Shown: positions 34,947 to 43,501 of the stretch, piece after piece
Layout: every line of letters begins with the position of its first letter
Position numbering within the stretch: position 1 is the stretch's first letter
Assembly (NCBI GenBank): GCA_963715675.1
Contig: OY970265.1
Coordinates: 620,001-684,000 of the forward strand
Direction of reading: 5' to 3'
Origin: DASVWZ01 sp963715675
Lineage (GTDB): Bacteria; Acidobacteriota; Terriglobia; Terriglobales; Acidobacteriaceae
Length of the DNA stretch: 64,000 nt
Translations under genes and position numbers: made by a program
Notes under the pieces: generated by a model
The model's database searches: none
Told to the model about the DNA's origin: nothing
Seen by the model: the letters and a program-made list of their open reading frames with translations, nothing else

Positions 34947-36149
34947 ATGCGAATTCTGTTCATCCACGATTTTTACCAGCAATTTGGCGGAGAGGATTCC
35001 GTCGCGCTGGCGGAACGACGGTTGTTGGAAGACCGTGGCGAACAGGTTCTGTTCTGGACCCGTCACAATGACGAGATCAAGAGCTACGGAGCTCTGCAGA
35101 AGGCCAATTTTCTCTGTGAGACGGTGTACTCCCAGCGTACGGTTCGAGACATTCGCCAGGCCGTGGCGGACTTCAAACCCGATGTAGCCTTCATTCACAA
35201 CATCTATCCTCTGATCTCGCCTTCGCTGTACTACACGCTGCATGGCTTGCGCGTGCCCATGGTGCAGGTGCTGCACGACTTTCGCCCGTTCTGCGCGAAT
35301 GGCTGGTTCTATATCGACGGGAAGATCTGTGAACGCTGTAAGTTCGGGAACCACTTTCACGGGATCGTGAACCGCTGTTTCCGCAAGGATTCCGTGTTGA
35401 GCGTGCTGTACTCCACCGCTCTGGGAGTGAACCGCTGGGCGGGCATGCTGGAGAAGGTCGATGCGTTCGTGTGCCTGACCGGCTTCTTCAAGGAGAAGAT
35501 CCGGGAAATCGGCATTCCGGAAGAGAAGATCTTTGTGCGGCCGAATTTCATCGATGCCCTGCCCCTCAAGGCCGAATCGCATGGCCATCACGCGTTGTGC
35601 CTGGGCCGTTTGTCGAACGAGAAGGGATTGTGGACGCTGATTCGAGCCTTCGAGCAGTTGCCCGAGATCGAACTGCGAATCGTGGGCACGGGCCCCTTGG
35701 AGGAATCGATCCGGGCCTATGTCCGGGAGAAGAACCTGAGTCACATCCACATCTTGGGTTTCAAGAGCGGTGAGGAGAAGCGGCGACTGATCCAGGATTG
35801 CCAGTTCGGCGTGATTCCCTCGGAGTGGTATGAGAATTTTCCGATTGCGGCTCTGGAGTATTTCGCGGAGTCGAAGCCGATCCTGGCGTCGCGGATTGGC
35901 GGGCTTCCCTATGTGATCGAGGAGGGCAAGAGCGGCCTGCTGTTCGAACCGGGCAATGCCTCCGATCTGGCGGCCAAAGCGAGAAGCTTACGAAACAATC
36001 CAGCCGAAGCTGCTCGCATGGGCGAGCAGGGAAGGCGACTGGCGGAAACCAAGTACGGCCCGCAGGAGAGCTATGAGAACCTTATGGAAATTTTCGCAAA
36101 GGTCCTGGCTCGCTGCGGTTCTCCTACTCTGACGTCTCCACTGCGATAG
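34947..36149 (+). CDS. Glycosyltransferase family 4 protein, copy 1
   Basis: A 400-residue retaining GT-B glycosyltransferase. The N-terminal acceptor domain begins MRILFIHDFYQQFGGEDSVA and carries a small Cys pair (ICERCKFGNHFHG). The donor domain has LGRLSNEKGLWTLIRAFEQLP and PSEWYENFPIAALEYFA, the E-x7-E nucleotide-sugar motif, then GGLPYVIEEGKSGLLF. It is a close paralogue of the next gene; both share the same unusual Cys motif. It probably adds a sugar to the lipid-linked repeat unit at the cytoplasmic face. Confidence 0.9.
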   Translation: MRILFIHDFYQQFGGEDSVALAERRLLEDRGEQVLFWTRHNDEIKSYGALQKANFLCETVYSQRTVRDIRQAVADFKPDVAFIHNIYPLISPSLYYTLHGLRVPMVQVLHDFRPFCANGWFYIDGKICERCKFGNHFHGIVNRCFRKDSVLSVLYSTALGVNRWAGMLEKVDAFVCLTGFFKEKIREIGIPEEKIFVRPNFIDALPLKAESHGHHALCLGRLSNEKGLWTLIRAFEQLPEIELRIVGTGPLEESIRAYVREKNLSHIHILGFKSGEEKRRLIQDCQFGVIPSEWYENFPIAALEYFAESKPILASRIGGLPYVIEEGKSGLLFEPGNASDLAAKARSLRNNPAEAARMGEQGRRLAETKYGPQESYENLMEIFAKVLARCGSPTLTSPLR

Positions 36150-36198
36150 TGGCGGACTGCTGTTTTGGGAGGCGGGGTCGTCAGAAGAAGCGTCACCA

Positions 36199-37380
36199 AT
36201 GAAAATTCTGTTTGTCCACAATTTTTATCAGCAGTTTGGAGGCGAGGACTCCGTGGCGCTTTCCGAACGGCGCCTGCTGGAAACCCGCGGTCATGAGGTC
36301 CTGTTCTGGACTCGTCATAATGACGAGATCAAGAGCTATGGAGTTGTGGACAAGGCCGAATTCTTTCCTCAGACCATCTACTCCCGGCGTACGACACGGG
36401 ACATCACCCAGGCCGTCGCCCGCTTCCAGCCGGATCTCGCATACATCCACAACGTCTACCCGCTGATCTCTCCTTCGGTCTACCACACCCTCCGCGCCCT
36501 GCGGGTTCCCATGGTTCAGGTATTGCACGATTTCCGCCCCTACTGCGCCAATGGTTGGTTCTACGTTGACGGGCAGGTGTGCGAGCGCTGCAAGTTTGGC
36601 AACCACTTTCACGGCGTACTCCACCGCTGCTACCGGGGTAGCTATCTGCTGAGCACGCTGTACTCAGCCACCCTGGCAATGAATCGCCGCGCGGGCATGC
36701 TGGATAAGGTGGATGCCTTTATCTGCCTGACCGGATTCTTTGAGCAGAAAATCCGCGAGCTGGGAATCCCGGAAGATAAGATCTTCGTACGGCCGAACTT
36801 TATCGACGCTTTGCCGGACAGAGCGCAATCCAGGAACGGCAGCGGTGGGAGCTATGGACTCTATCTGGGACGTTTGTCCGCCGAAAAAGGGTTGTGGACG
36901 CTGATTCGGGCGTTCGAGCAACTGCCGGAGACAGAGTTGCGAATTACCGGTACGGGGCCCATGGAACCGGAGATTCGCTCCTACGTCCGCGAACGTAAAC
37001 TCAGCAATATAAGCCTGGTGGGTTTTCGCCGTGGCGATGAAAAATGGCAACTCCTCGAGAATTGCCGGTTCGGCTTCGTACCTTCGGAGTGTTATGAAAA
37101 TTTTCCGGTGGTAGCTCTGGAATGCTATGCCGCCTCAAAACCCGTGATCGCCTCCAACATGGGCGGCTTGCCTTACATCGTTGAAGACGGCAAGAGCGGT
37201 TTCCTGTTCGAACCGCACAACGCCGACGACCTTGCGGCCAAAGTCCGGCAGTTGAACTCCAACCCCGCACTGGCTCGCAGCATGGGAGAGCGTGGACGGC
37301 ACCTGGCTGAGACCAAGTACGGCCCCGAAGAAGGCTATGATAGGCTAATGACGATCTTTGAAAAGGTTTTGTCTCGATGA
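36199..37380 (+). CDS. Glycosyltransferase family 4 protein, copy 2
   Basis: A 393-residue GT4 enzyme, tandem paralogue of 34947-36149. It has the same N-terminal HNFYQQFGGEDSVA, the VCERCKFGNHFHG Cys pair, LGRLSAEKGLWTLIRAFEQLPE and PSECYENFPVVALECYA. The two copies are similar along their full length, consistent with gene duplication followed by a change of donor or acceptor. Its stop overlaps the start of the DUF362 gene (ATGA), indicating translational coupling. Confidence 0.9.
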   Translation: MKILFVHNFYQQFGGEDSVALSERRLLETRGHEVLFWTRHNDEIKSYGVVDKAEFFPQTIYSRRTTRDITQAVARFQPDLAYIHNVYPLISPSVYHTLRALRVPMVQVLHDFRPYCANGWFYVDGQVCERCKFGNHFHGVLHRCYRGSYLLSTLYSATLAMNRRAGMLDKVDAFICLTGFFEQKIRELGIPEDKIFVRPNFIDALPDRAQSRNGSGGSYGLYLGRLSAEKGLWTLIRAFEQLPETELRITGTGPMEPEIRSYVRERKLSNISLVGFRRGDEKWQLLENCRFGFVPSECYENFPVVALECYAASKPVIASNMGGLPYIVEDGKSGFLFEPHNADDLAAKVRQLNSNPALARSMGERGRHLAETKYGPEEGYDRLMTIFEKVLSR

Positions 37381-38384
37381 GTTCAAACGCTCCCCGCATT
37401 TTTCTTCAGCATCTTACCGCCGGCTATGACGCGGTCCTGAAAGAAGGCTTTCAGTGGATTGATCTCAAATCGAAACTGAAGCCGGGAGACACGGTCTTCA
37501 TCAAGCCGAACCTCACTTTCCCGGTATTTCGCCAGGGAGTGATGACCAACCCGGCCTGCGTGGAATCCATTGTCCGCGGGCTGAAGGATTATACCGACCG
37601 CATCATCGTGGGAGAGGCTGACTCCGGCGGCTACAACCGTTTCGACATCAACGCCGTGCTGGAGAAGACCGGCATCCGCGCACTCGAGAAAAAGTACGGA
37701 ATTCGCGTTGTCAATCTCAGCCACCTGCCCAACCGTCCCTTGGAGTTCGCCTACAAGGGACGCGACTACAAGGTTCCGTTCCCAGTCCTGCTGCTGGATG
37801 AGATCGACCTGTTCCTTACCACCCCAGTTCCGAAGATCCACATGAACACCGGCGTCAGCATGTCGATCAAGAATCAGTGGGGCTGCATTCCCGAGCCTGC
37901 CATCCGGCTCAAACTGCATCCCGTGCTCGAGAAGGTGTTGTATGAGATCAACAAAAACCTTCGCCCAGCGCTTTCCATTATCGACGGCAGATATGGGCTG
38001 AACCGCAGCGGCCCCATGGAAGGTGACGCGGTTGAACTGAACTGGCTGATGGTGGCGGACGACCTTTACGCCGCCGACTATGCGTGTTGCCACCTGATGC
38101 AGATCGATCCGCGGAGCATTTACTACCTGCGCCACGTTGAGAAGGAAGAAGCCGGACCGCGCATGGAAAACATTGCCTTTAGCCAGGACTACCGCCAGTT
38201 CATCAAAGACAAGTTCTATCTGAAGCGACTGTGGACCGACTACCCAGGCCTGTTCGCTTTCCGGTCGTTCTCTTTGGCGTACCTCGCCTACTACTCTCCG
38301 CTGTCAGATATCCTCCACAAACTGCTGTACCTCTTCCGTAAGCCCTTCTACGACTACCAGACGCCCGACCAGACCCAGAAGTAG
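37377..38384 (+). CDS. DUF362 domain-containing protein
   Basis: A 335-residue protein with the DUF362 core: VFIKPNLTFPVFRQGVMTNP near the N-terminus, IIVGEADSGGYNRF, KIHMNTGVSMSIKNQWGC and ALSIIDGRYGLNRSGPMEGD. There is no ferredoxin-like Cys cluster and no signal peptide. The biochemical role of the family is unresolved. The four-base overlap with the GT4 gene places it firmly in the polysaccharide operon, as the last gene before a hairpin. A second DUF362 protein is encoded at 58919-59908 with a Tat-type leader. Confidence 0.85.
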   Translation: MSSNAPRIFLQHLTAGYDAVLKEGFQWIDLKSKLKPGDTVFIKPNLTFPVFRQGVMTNPACVESIVRGLKDYTDRIIVGEADSGGYNRFDINAVLEKTGIRALEKKYGIRVVNLSHLPNRPLEFAYKGRDYKVPFPVLLLDEIDLFLTTPVPKIHMNTGVSMSIKNQWGCIPEPAIRLKLHPVLEKVLYEINKNLRPALSIIDGRYGLNRSGPMEGDAVELNWLMVADDLYAADYACCHLMQIDPRSIYYLRHVEKEEAGPRMENIAFSQDYRQFIKDKFYLKRLWTDYPGLFAFRSFSLAYLAYYSPLSDILHKLLYLFRKPFYDYQTPDQTQK

Positions 38385-38401
38385 CCCGACCGCTGTCGGG
38401 C
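38384..38401 (+). terminator. Hairpin at the end of the polysaccharide operon
   Basis: GCCCGAC, loop CGCT, GTCGGGC: a 7-bp stem starting on the last base of the DUF362 stop codon. A C-run follows instead of T. The position suggests the operon end. The remaining gap to 38611 contains an AT-richer stretch (38510-38560) that may be the promoter of the small-protein pair. Confidence 0.5.
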
Positions 38402-38611
38402 CCCATCAGGCACAGACTCCTCACTGCTGTCCTTAAGTCCTCCTTTGCAACTCGCAAGTCCCCGTGTCTGACCGGACACGACGTGTATGCCGACCCTCAA
38501 TCCTTTGGCTCCCTACGTCTACATATACCTAATTAAATCAATGGTTTACGGTTTGGTGCCCGATCTGCCTCTATTGCCAGTAAGTACGAACGAGTTCATC
38601 AGGAGGATGTT

Positions 38612-38764
38612 ATGCAAATCGTAATGACGCTGATGGCCGTGGTCGCTGGGATGGTGTTCTCACTGGCGATTGCAATTCTGGTGGAAGAGCTGATTTTCGG
38701 CAAAGTGTTCGGTCTGGTCTTTGCCCGGCCGACTGAGCAGGTCAAGTCAGGTCCCGAGCGCTAG
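38612..38764 (+). CDS. Small single-pass membrane protein (50 aa)
   Basis: An open frame of 50 codons plus stop, with an excellent AGGAGG five bases before the ATG. The protein begins MQIVMTLMAVVAGMVFSLAI: a transmembrane helix at about residues 4-24, then an amphipathic segment (EELIFGKVFGLVFARP) and a polar tail. The TAG stop is embedded in the ribosome binding site of the next gene (CTAGGAGG), so the two are translationally coupled. No known family is recognised. Confidence 0.75.
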   Translation: MQIVMTLMAVVAGMVFSLAIAILVEELIFGKVFGLVFARPTEQVKSGPER

Positions 38765-38773
38765 GAGGCAGTC

Positions 38774-38959
38774 ATGCTGCTCCTGCAGGATTTGCTGACG
38801 TGGGGCGGAATCGGAATGATCGCGGTGGCCGCAGGAATTCTGATCGACGACTTCCATCGCGAGCCGCGTATCCAATGGCGAGCTTCCTTGGCGCTGACCT
38901 TTCTCGCCTGGGGGCCTCTGCTTGTGGTCGCAGGCATCGTCACTGAACGAGCGCGGTGA
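38774..38959 (+). CDS. Small membrane protein (61 aa), coupled to the preceding gene
   Basis: A 61-residue protein with two hydrophobic segments (about 8-25 and 38-57) separated by a polar loop (DDFHREPRIQWR). AGGAGG lies five bases before the ATG and overlaps the stop of the 50-residue gene. Together with its neighbour it looks like a two-component small membrane pair. Function unknown. Confidence 0.72.
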   Translation: MLLLQDLLTWGGIGMIAVAAGILIDDFHREPRIQWRASLALTFLAWGPLLVVAGIVTERAR

Positions 38960-39025
38960 AGCTCTCCTATAGATCGTCTTGAGTAGGGCGCGGCTTCGGC
39001 GGTGCCGCCAGAGCCAATAAAGACG

Positions 39026-39039
39026 GGGGCTTTAGCCCC
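39026..39039. repeat. GGGGC-TTTA-GCCCC hairpin
   Basis: A 5-bp G/C stem with a TTTA loop (GGGGC 39026-39030, GCCCC 39035-39039) within the gap between the small-protein pair and the next operon. It is a common-looking intergenic element here and has no T-run. Confidence 0.45.
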
Positions 39040-39130
39040 GGGGGACCCAGCGGTGTCCCGACTCCAATCAGTACCGAGCGCCATGCGGGTTCCAACTCAC
39101 AATCCGATTTATAATGCGCGCATCCGAGAG

Positions 39131-40348
39131 ATGCCGCATCCACGATGCTCCCCGCGCAGGGTGTGCCTGCTTTTCCTGGTATTCCTGTCTGCCGCCGCAG
39201 CTTTCGCCAGCTCATGGCAGCCTCCCGCCGAGGAACTCGCCCGAAAAATTGTGGCGGTAACCGGCCCAGGAGCCGTCGCGCTCAACGTGGACAATCGTTC
39301 AACGTTGAGCCGCCCCGATTCCGATGAAGTTCGCCGCCAGTTGCTCACCGAGTTGGGCGCGCTCGGCATGCATTTCGTAACCGCCGGCCAGGCCGCCGCC
39401 ACCGTCCAAGTGACACTTTCCGAAAACCAGCAAAGCTACGTCTGGATCGCCGAAATCCACCAGGAAACCAACCAGCCTTCGATCATCATGGTTTCCATGC
39501 CGCGGCCAAGCGGTGGAACGGCGCCGCGCTCGTCGTCCGCAATGACGATCCAGAGAACACCCCTCTGGAGCGACTCCAGCCAGATTTTGGACCTTGCCTT
39601 TCTGAACGCCAACCCACTGCGCATGGTCCTGCTCGAACCTGGGAGCATCGTGCTCTACAGCCAGCAAAATGGGCACTGGCAATTGGAGCAATCGTTGCCG
39701 GTCATTTCCCTGCGCCCCTGGCCGCGCGATCTGCGTGGCCGGCTGATGTTGCGCAAAGATCACTCGTTCGACGCGTACCTGCCCGGAGTTCTCTGTCGCA
39801 GCTCAGCGAATGCGCCCTTGGCGATTGCCTGTCAGACGAGTGATGATCCGTGGCCGCTGGCTCCCGACCCGTTCAACCTGAGCGGTTTCTTCTCGCCTTC
39901 GCGAAACTTTTTTACCGGCGTGTTATCGCCTGGAGTACAGAAGCAGACCGCAGTCGCTCCATTTTATTCCGCGGCGCCGTTGCCACGGGACAAGTACACG
40001 CTCTGGATTTTCTCCACGCTGGATGGCCAATTGCATTTGCTCGACGGCATGACCGACCAGACCGCCGCGAGACCCGGCTGGGGAAGCGACCTGGCTGCCG
40101 TCAAGAGCGCTTGCGGATCGGGCTGGCAGATTCTCACGACTTCGAATCGCGACAACCCAGGCGACGCGGTGACTGCTTTCGAGTTTCCCGATCGTGAGCC
40201 GGTCGCTGCGAGTCTACCCATCGAGTTCAACGGCAGAATCACCGCGCTCTGGACCGAGCCGGACGGGAATGGAGCAGTTGCGGTAATGCAGAATTCCGAG
40301 TCAGGTTCTTATGAGGCATATCGCCTTACTATTACTTGCGGCCAGTAG
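39131..40348 (+). CDS. Secreted protein of unknown function
   Basis: 405 residues from the ATG at 39131. This start gives a basic n-region (MPHPRCSPRR) and a hydrophobic signal core ending AAAAFAS; an ATG at 39083 would extend it. The first 110 residues (EELARKIVAVTGPGAVALNV...) resemble N-terminal modules of acidobacterial periplasmic proteins. The rest is mainly beta-rich with WSDSSQILDLAF and WIFSTLDGQLHLLDG segments, possibly a propeller. I do not recognise a named family. Its 3' end overlaps the solute-binding protein gene by 38 bases, so it belongs to the same operon as that gene and the two-component genes. Confidence 0.75.
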   Translation: MPHPRCSPRRVCLLFLVFLSAAAAFASSWQPPAEELARKIVAVTGPGAVALNVDNRSTLSRPDSDEVRRQLLTELGALGMHFVTAGQAAATVQVTLSENQQSYVWIAEIHQETNQPSIIMVSMPRPSGGTAPRSSSAMTIQRTPLWSDSSQILDLAFLNANPLRMVLLEPGSIVLYSQQNGHWQLEQSLPVISLRPWPRDLRGRLMLRKDHSFDAYLPGVLCRSSANAPLAIACQTSDDPWPLAPDPFNLSGFFSPSRNFFTGVLSPGVQKQTAVAPFYSAAPLPRDKYTLWIFSTLDGQLHLLDGMTDQTAARPGWGSDLAAVKSACGSGWQILTTSNRDNPGDAVTAFEFPDREPVAASLPIEFNGRITALWTEPDGNGAVAVMQNSESGSYEAYRLTITCGQ

Positions 40349-41675
40349 TCTGCTTTGGGCCGGGAGCGCCAGCGCGGCCCAGCGGCCTCGCTACGGCGGC
40401 ACACTGCACGTGGCCCTGCAGGCTGCTCCGGCTTCTCTCGATCCGGCGAACGCGGCGCAAGTTGATTCGACGGTGGCTCGCAACCTTCTGCCGCTGATTT
40501 ATGATTCCCTGGTTTCCTTCGACCAACAAGGCACTCCCCAGCCCGCTTTGGCTAGATCGTGGAGCGTGAATTCCAATCATCAGCGCTGGCAGTTTCTGCT
40601 GCGCTCCGGGGTGACTTTTTCGGATTCAGCACCCCTGACCGCCGAGGTGGCTGCCGCTTCGCTGCGGGCAGCCAACCCGGCCTGGAGAGTTTTCTCTTCT
40701 GGAAACTCAGTTGTCATCGAGCGGGATTCACCCGCTCCCGACCTGCTGGCGGAGCTTGTTCTGCCTCGCAACTGCATCGTGAAGCGGGATGGGGAGAAGT
40801 TGATCGGTACGGGAGCGTTCGTCGTCAGCCAGTGGGACCCGGCGAAGAAACTCGTTTTGATGGCGCGGGACGAGTACTGGAACGGCCGGCCGTTTCTGGA
40901 TTCGATCGAAGTTGCCTTGGGCAAGAACTTCCGCGACCAGATGATGGCTTTCGATCTTGGCCAGGCGCAACTGATTGAGATTGCGCCGGAACAGGCGCAC
41001 CGCGCGGCCACCGAAACCAGGAGAGTGCAGACTTCGGCTCCCGTTGACTTGCTGGCGCTGGTGTTTGCCCGCGATCCGGGTTCGCCCGATGAAGCCAGGT
41101 TGCGGCAAGCGCTCTCCTTCAGCGTTGACCGTGAGCTCATCAACAACGTATTGCTGCAAGGCGGTGGAGATGCGACTGCGGCATTCCTCCCGAACTGGAT
41201 GACCGGCTACGAATTTGTTTTCCCCGTGGCCCAGGACCTTACGCGCGCCCAGCAACTGCGTGGCGAAGTGCCGCAGGCGCCGCTTTGGACGCTGAGTTAC
41301 GATACCAACGATTTCCTCGCCCGTGTCATCGCTGAGCGAGTCGTGCTGAATGCGCGTGACGCCGGGCTGCGATTGCAGCTTGGGGAGGTTGCGGCTGCCG
41401 ACCTCCATCTGGTGAGGATTCCTGTCGTTTCGCCCGATCCGCGTGTCGCTCTCGGCGCGGTGACTGCCGCCGCCGGAATCGCTCAGCTAAACTTTACCGG
41501 CAGTGCAATCGAAGAACTGTATAAGAATGAAGATGCTCTGCTGCAGATGCAGAAGGTCATTCCGCTGCTGCATTTGCGCACCGCCTGCGCGGTGTCTATG
41601 AATGTGCGAGGCTGGAACGTCGGCCGCGATGGACGCTGGAACTTGCCGGACGTCTGGCTGGCGGGGAAACCATGA
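40311..41675 (+). CDS. ABC transporter substrate-binding protein, family 5 (DppA/OppA-like)
   Basis: A 454-residue periplasmic protein. The signal peptide MRHIALLLLAASSLLWAGSASAA is followed by RYGGTLHVALQAAPASLDPANA, the classical start of SBP_bac_5 proteins, then YDSLVSFDQQGTPQPALARSW, GTGAFVVSQWDP and LRQALSFSVDRELINN. It is somewhat shorter than typical DppA (about 500 residues). No permease or ATPase genes are nearby. Instead its stop overlaps the start of a histidine kinase (ATGA). It may therefore deliver a peptide-like ligand signal rather than serve transport. Confidence 0.85.
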   Translation: MRHIALLLLAASSLLWAGSASAAQRPRYGGTLHVALQAAPASLDPANAAQVDSTVARNLLPLIYDSLVSFDQQGTPQPALARSWSVNSNHQRWQFLLRSGVTFSDSAPLTAEVAAASLRAANPAWRVFSSGNSVVIERDSPAPDLLAELVLPRNCIVKRDGEKLIGTGAFVVSQWDPAKKLVLMARDEYWNGRPFLDSIEVALGKNFRDQMMAFDLGQAQLIEIAPEQAHRAATETRRVQTSAPVDLLALVFARDPGSPDEARLRQALSFSVDRELINNVLLQGGGDATAAFLPNWMTGYEFVFPVAQDLTRAQQLRGEVPQAPLWTLSYDTNDFLARVIAERVVLNARDAGLRLQLGEVAAADLHLVRIPVVSPDPRVALGAVTAAAGIAQLNFTGSAIEELYKNEDALLQMQKVIPLLHLRTACAVSMNVRGWNVGRDGRWNLPDVWLAGKP

Positions 41676-43492
41676 TATTCCGCCGAAAACTGCTGCTGGT
41701 ATTCGCTCTCACCGTGCTGGTTTGCGTGGCAGCAGTGGCCCTGATTGCTTCCGCGCTGGCCCGCCGCGCGTTCGAAAGAAGCAATGAGGAGCGCACCACG
41801 ACGTTGATCGCGCAGTTTCGCCGGGAGTTCAATCGGCGTGGCGAAGAGGTAGCTCGCCGCGTGGGCGAAATTGCCTCCAGCGAAGCGGCCATTCGCTTGG
41901 CTTTAGCTTTGCAAAGCGGCGCGCCCGACTATGGCGCCTATCTCAACCAAGCCAAGAGCATTGCCGAGTTTCAACAGCTCGACTTCCTCGAGTTCGTAGA
42001 CGGGCAAGGGACGATCATTTCCTCGGCGCAGTGGCCGGCAAAGTTCGGCTACAAAGAGAATCTTCCCTTGAGCACGTCTCCCAAAGGCGCGTTCCTCAAG
42101 CAGGAGGATTTGCCGGAAGGCGGCGCATTGGGAGTTTTCGCGGTCAAAGAGGTGAGTGCAGGAGACAAACGCCTGTTTGCCATCGGCGGACGCAGGCTGG
42201 ACCGCGATTTTCTTGCCACCCTGGAATTACCTGCCGGCATGCGCGCAATGTTTTACGAGAACCTGGGCGCCGGCTATTCCCCTCAGCTTCTGTTCGATTC
42301 TTCTGGCATTGTGCCGCAAGCAGACAAATTGAGGGACCTCATCCAGGAAGTCCAGCAGCAGAGGCGCGAACTTTCGGCCCTGGTGCATTGGTCCTCGAAC
42401 GCCGCCGACGACGAAACCGTCGACGCAACTCCGCTAAACGGTGAAAATGGCCAACTCCTGGGTGTTCTTCTGGTGGGTAGTTCGCGGCGTCCCTACGTCG
42501 AACTCCGTCAGCAGATTCGCTCAGCGGCACTGCTGGCCGGCGGCGCGGGAATGTTGCTGGCGATCGTGCTGAGCCTTTGGGCAGCCGCGCATGTGACCCG
42601 GCCGGTCGAGCAACTCGCCCAGGCGGCGCGGGAAGTGGCCGCCGGAAATCTGCACGCCCAAGTCGCGGTTCACTCCGTGGATGAACTGGGAGAACTGGCG
42701 GAGTCCTTTAACCGCATGACGCGCGAGTTGCTGGAGCAGCGCGAGCGGCTGGTGCAGGCAGAACGCGTCGCCGCCTGGCGGGAACTGGCGCGGCGGCTGG
42801 CCCACGAACTCAAGAACCCGCTCTTTCCCCTGCAACTGACGGTCGAGAATCTGCTGAAAGCCAGGCAACAAAGCCCGGCCGTGTTCGACGAGATCTTCCA
42901 GGAAAGCTCGGCGACCCTGCTGGCCGAGATCGCCAACCTGAAGGGCATCATTTCCCGCTTCAGCGAATTTTCGAAAATGCCGCAACCGCAGCTTCAGCTC
43001 GTGCAAGTATCCGGCATCGTGCAGAACGTGGTGCGCCTTTTTCAGGCACAACTTCGAGCCCCCGGACGGCCGGCCATCGAATGTAAACTTGAGCTGGCGG
43101 AGGGGGCGGAACCGATTGCCGCCGACCCGGATCTTTTGAATCGCGTCGTCTCCAATCTCCTGCTCAACGCCATGGACGCTATGCCTCAAGGTGGAACGCT
43201 TACGCTGCGCACCCGCCGCGATGCCGACCACGCTTCCATTGAAGTGGCCGATACCGGCACGGGTCTGACTCCCGAGGAGTGCGGCCGAATCTTCACGCCC
43301 TATTACACCAGCAAAACGCATGGTACCGGACTTGGCTTGGCGATCGTGCAATCCGTGGTCAGCGATCACGGCGGCAGAATCAGCGTGCGGAGCCAACGCG
43401 GGCAGGGAACAACGTTCAAGATCGAGTTGCCAGAAAATTTGGACAAATTGGGGACGGTTGACCAGGCACAAAGCACCTCCAGCTCTGTATAA
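41672..43492 (+). CDS. Sensor histidine kinase, NtrY-like
   Basis: A 606-residue membrane kinase. Transmembrane helix 1 is at residues 7-28, followed by a periplasmic sensor region of about 250 residues. Transmembrane helix 2 is around 285-308 and a HAMP domain follows (THVTRPVEQLAQAAREVAAGNL-type). The H box RRLAHELKNPL carries the phosphorylated His378. The kinase domain has NLLLNAMDAMP (N box), ADTGTGL (G1) and GTGLGLAIV (G2). It is similar to NtrY. It is coupled to the preceding solute-binding protein and, three bases before the next gene's first ATG, to the response regulator. Confidence 0.92.
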   Translation: MIFRRKLLLVFALTVLVCVAAVALIASALARRAFERSNEERTTTLIAQFRREFNRRGEEVARRVGEIASSEAAIRLALALQSGAPDYGAYLNQAKSIAEFQQLDFLEFVDGQGTIISSAQWPAKFGYKENLPLSTSPKGAFLKQEDLPEGGALGVFAVKEVSAGDKRLFAIGGRRLDRDFLATLELPAGMRAMFYENLGAGYSPQLLFDSSGIVPQADKLRDLIQEVQQQRRELSALVHWSSNAADDETVDATPLNGENGQLLGVLLVGSSRRPYVELRQQIRSAALLAGGAGMLLAIVLSLWAAAHVTRPVEQLAQAAREVAAGNLHAQVAVHSVDELGELAESFNRMTRELLEQRERLVQAERVAAWRELARRLAHELKNPLFPLQLTVENLLKARQQSPAVFDEIFQESSATLLAEIANLKGIISRFSEFSKMPQPQLQLVQVSGIVQNVVRLFQAQLRAPGRPAIECKLELAEGAEPIAADPDLLNRVVSNLLLNAMDAMPQGGTLTLRTRRDADHASIEVADTGTGLTPEECGRIFTPYYTSKTHGTGLGLAIVQSVVSDHGGRISVRSQRGQGTTFKIELPENLDKLGTVDQAQSTSSSV

Positions 43493-43501
43493 AGGATGCA
43501 G

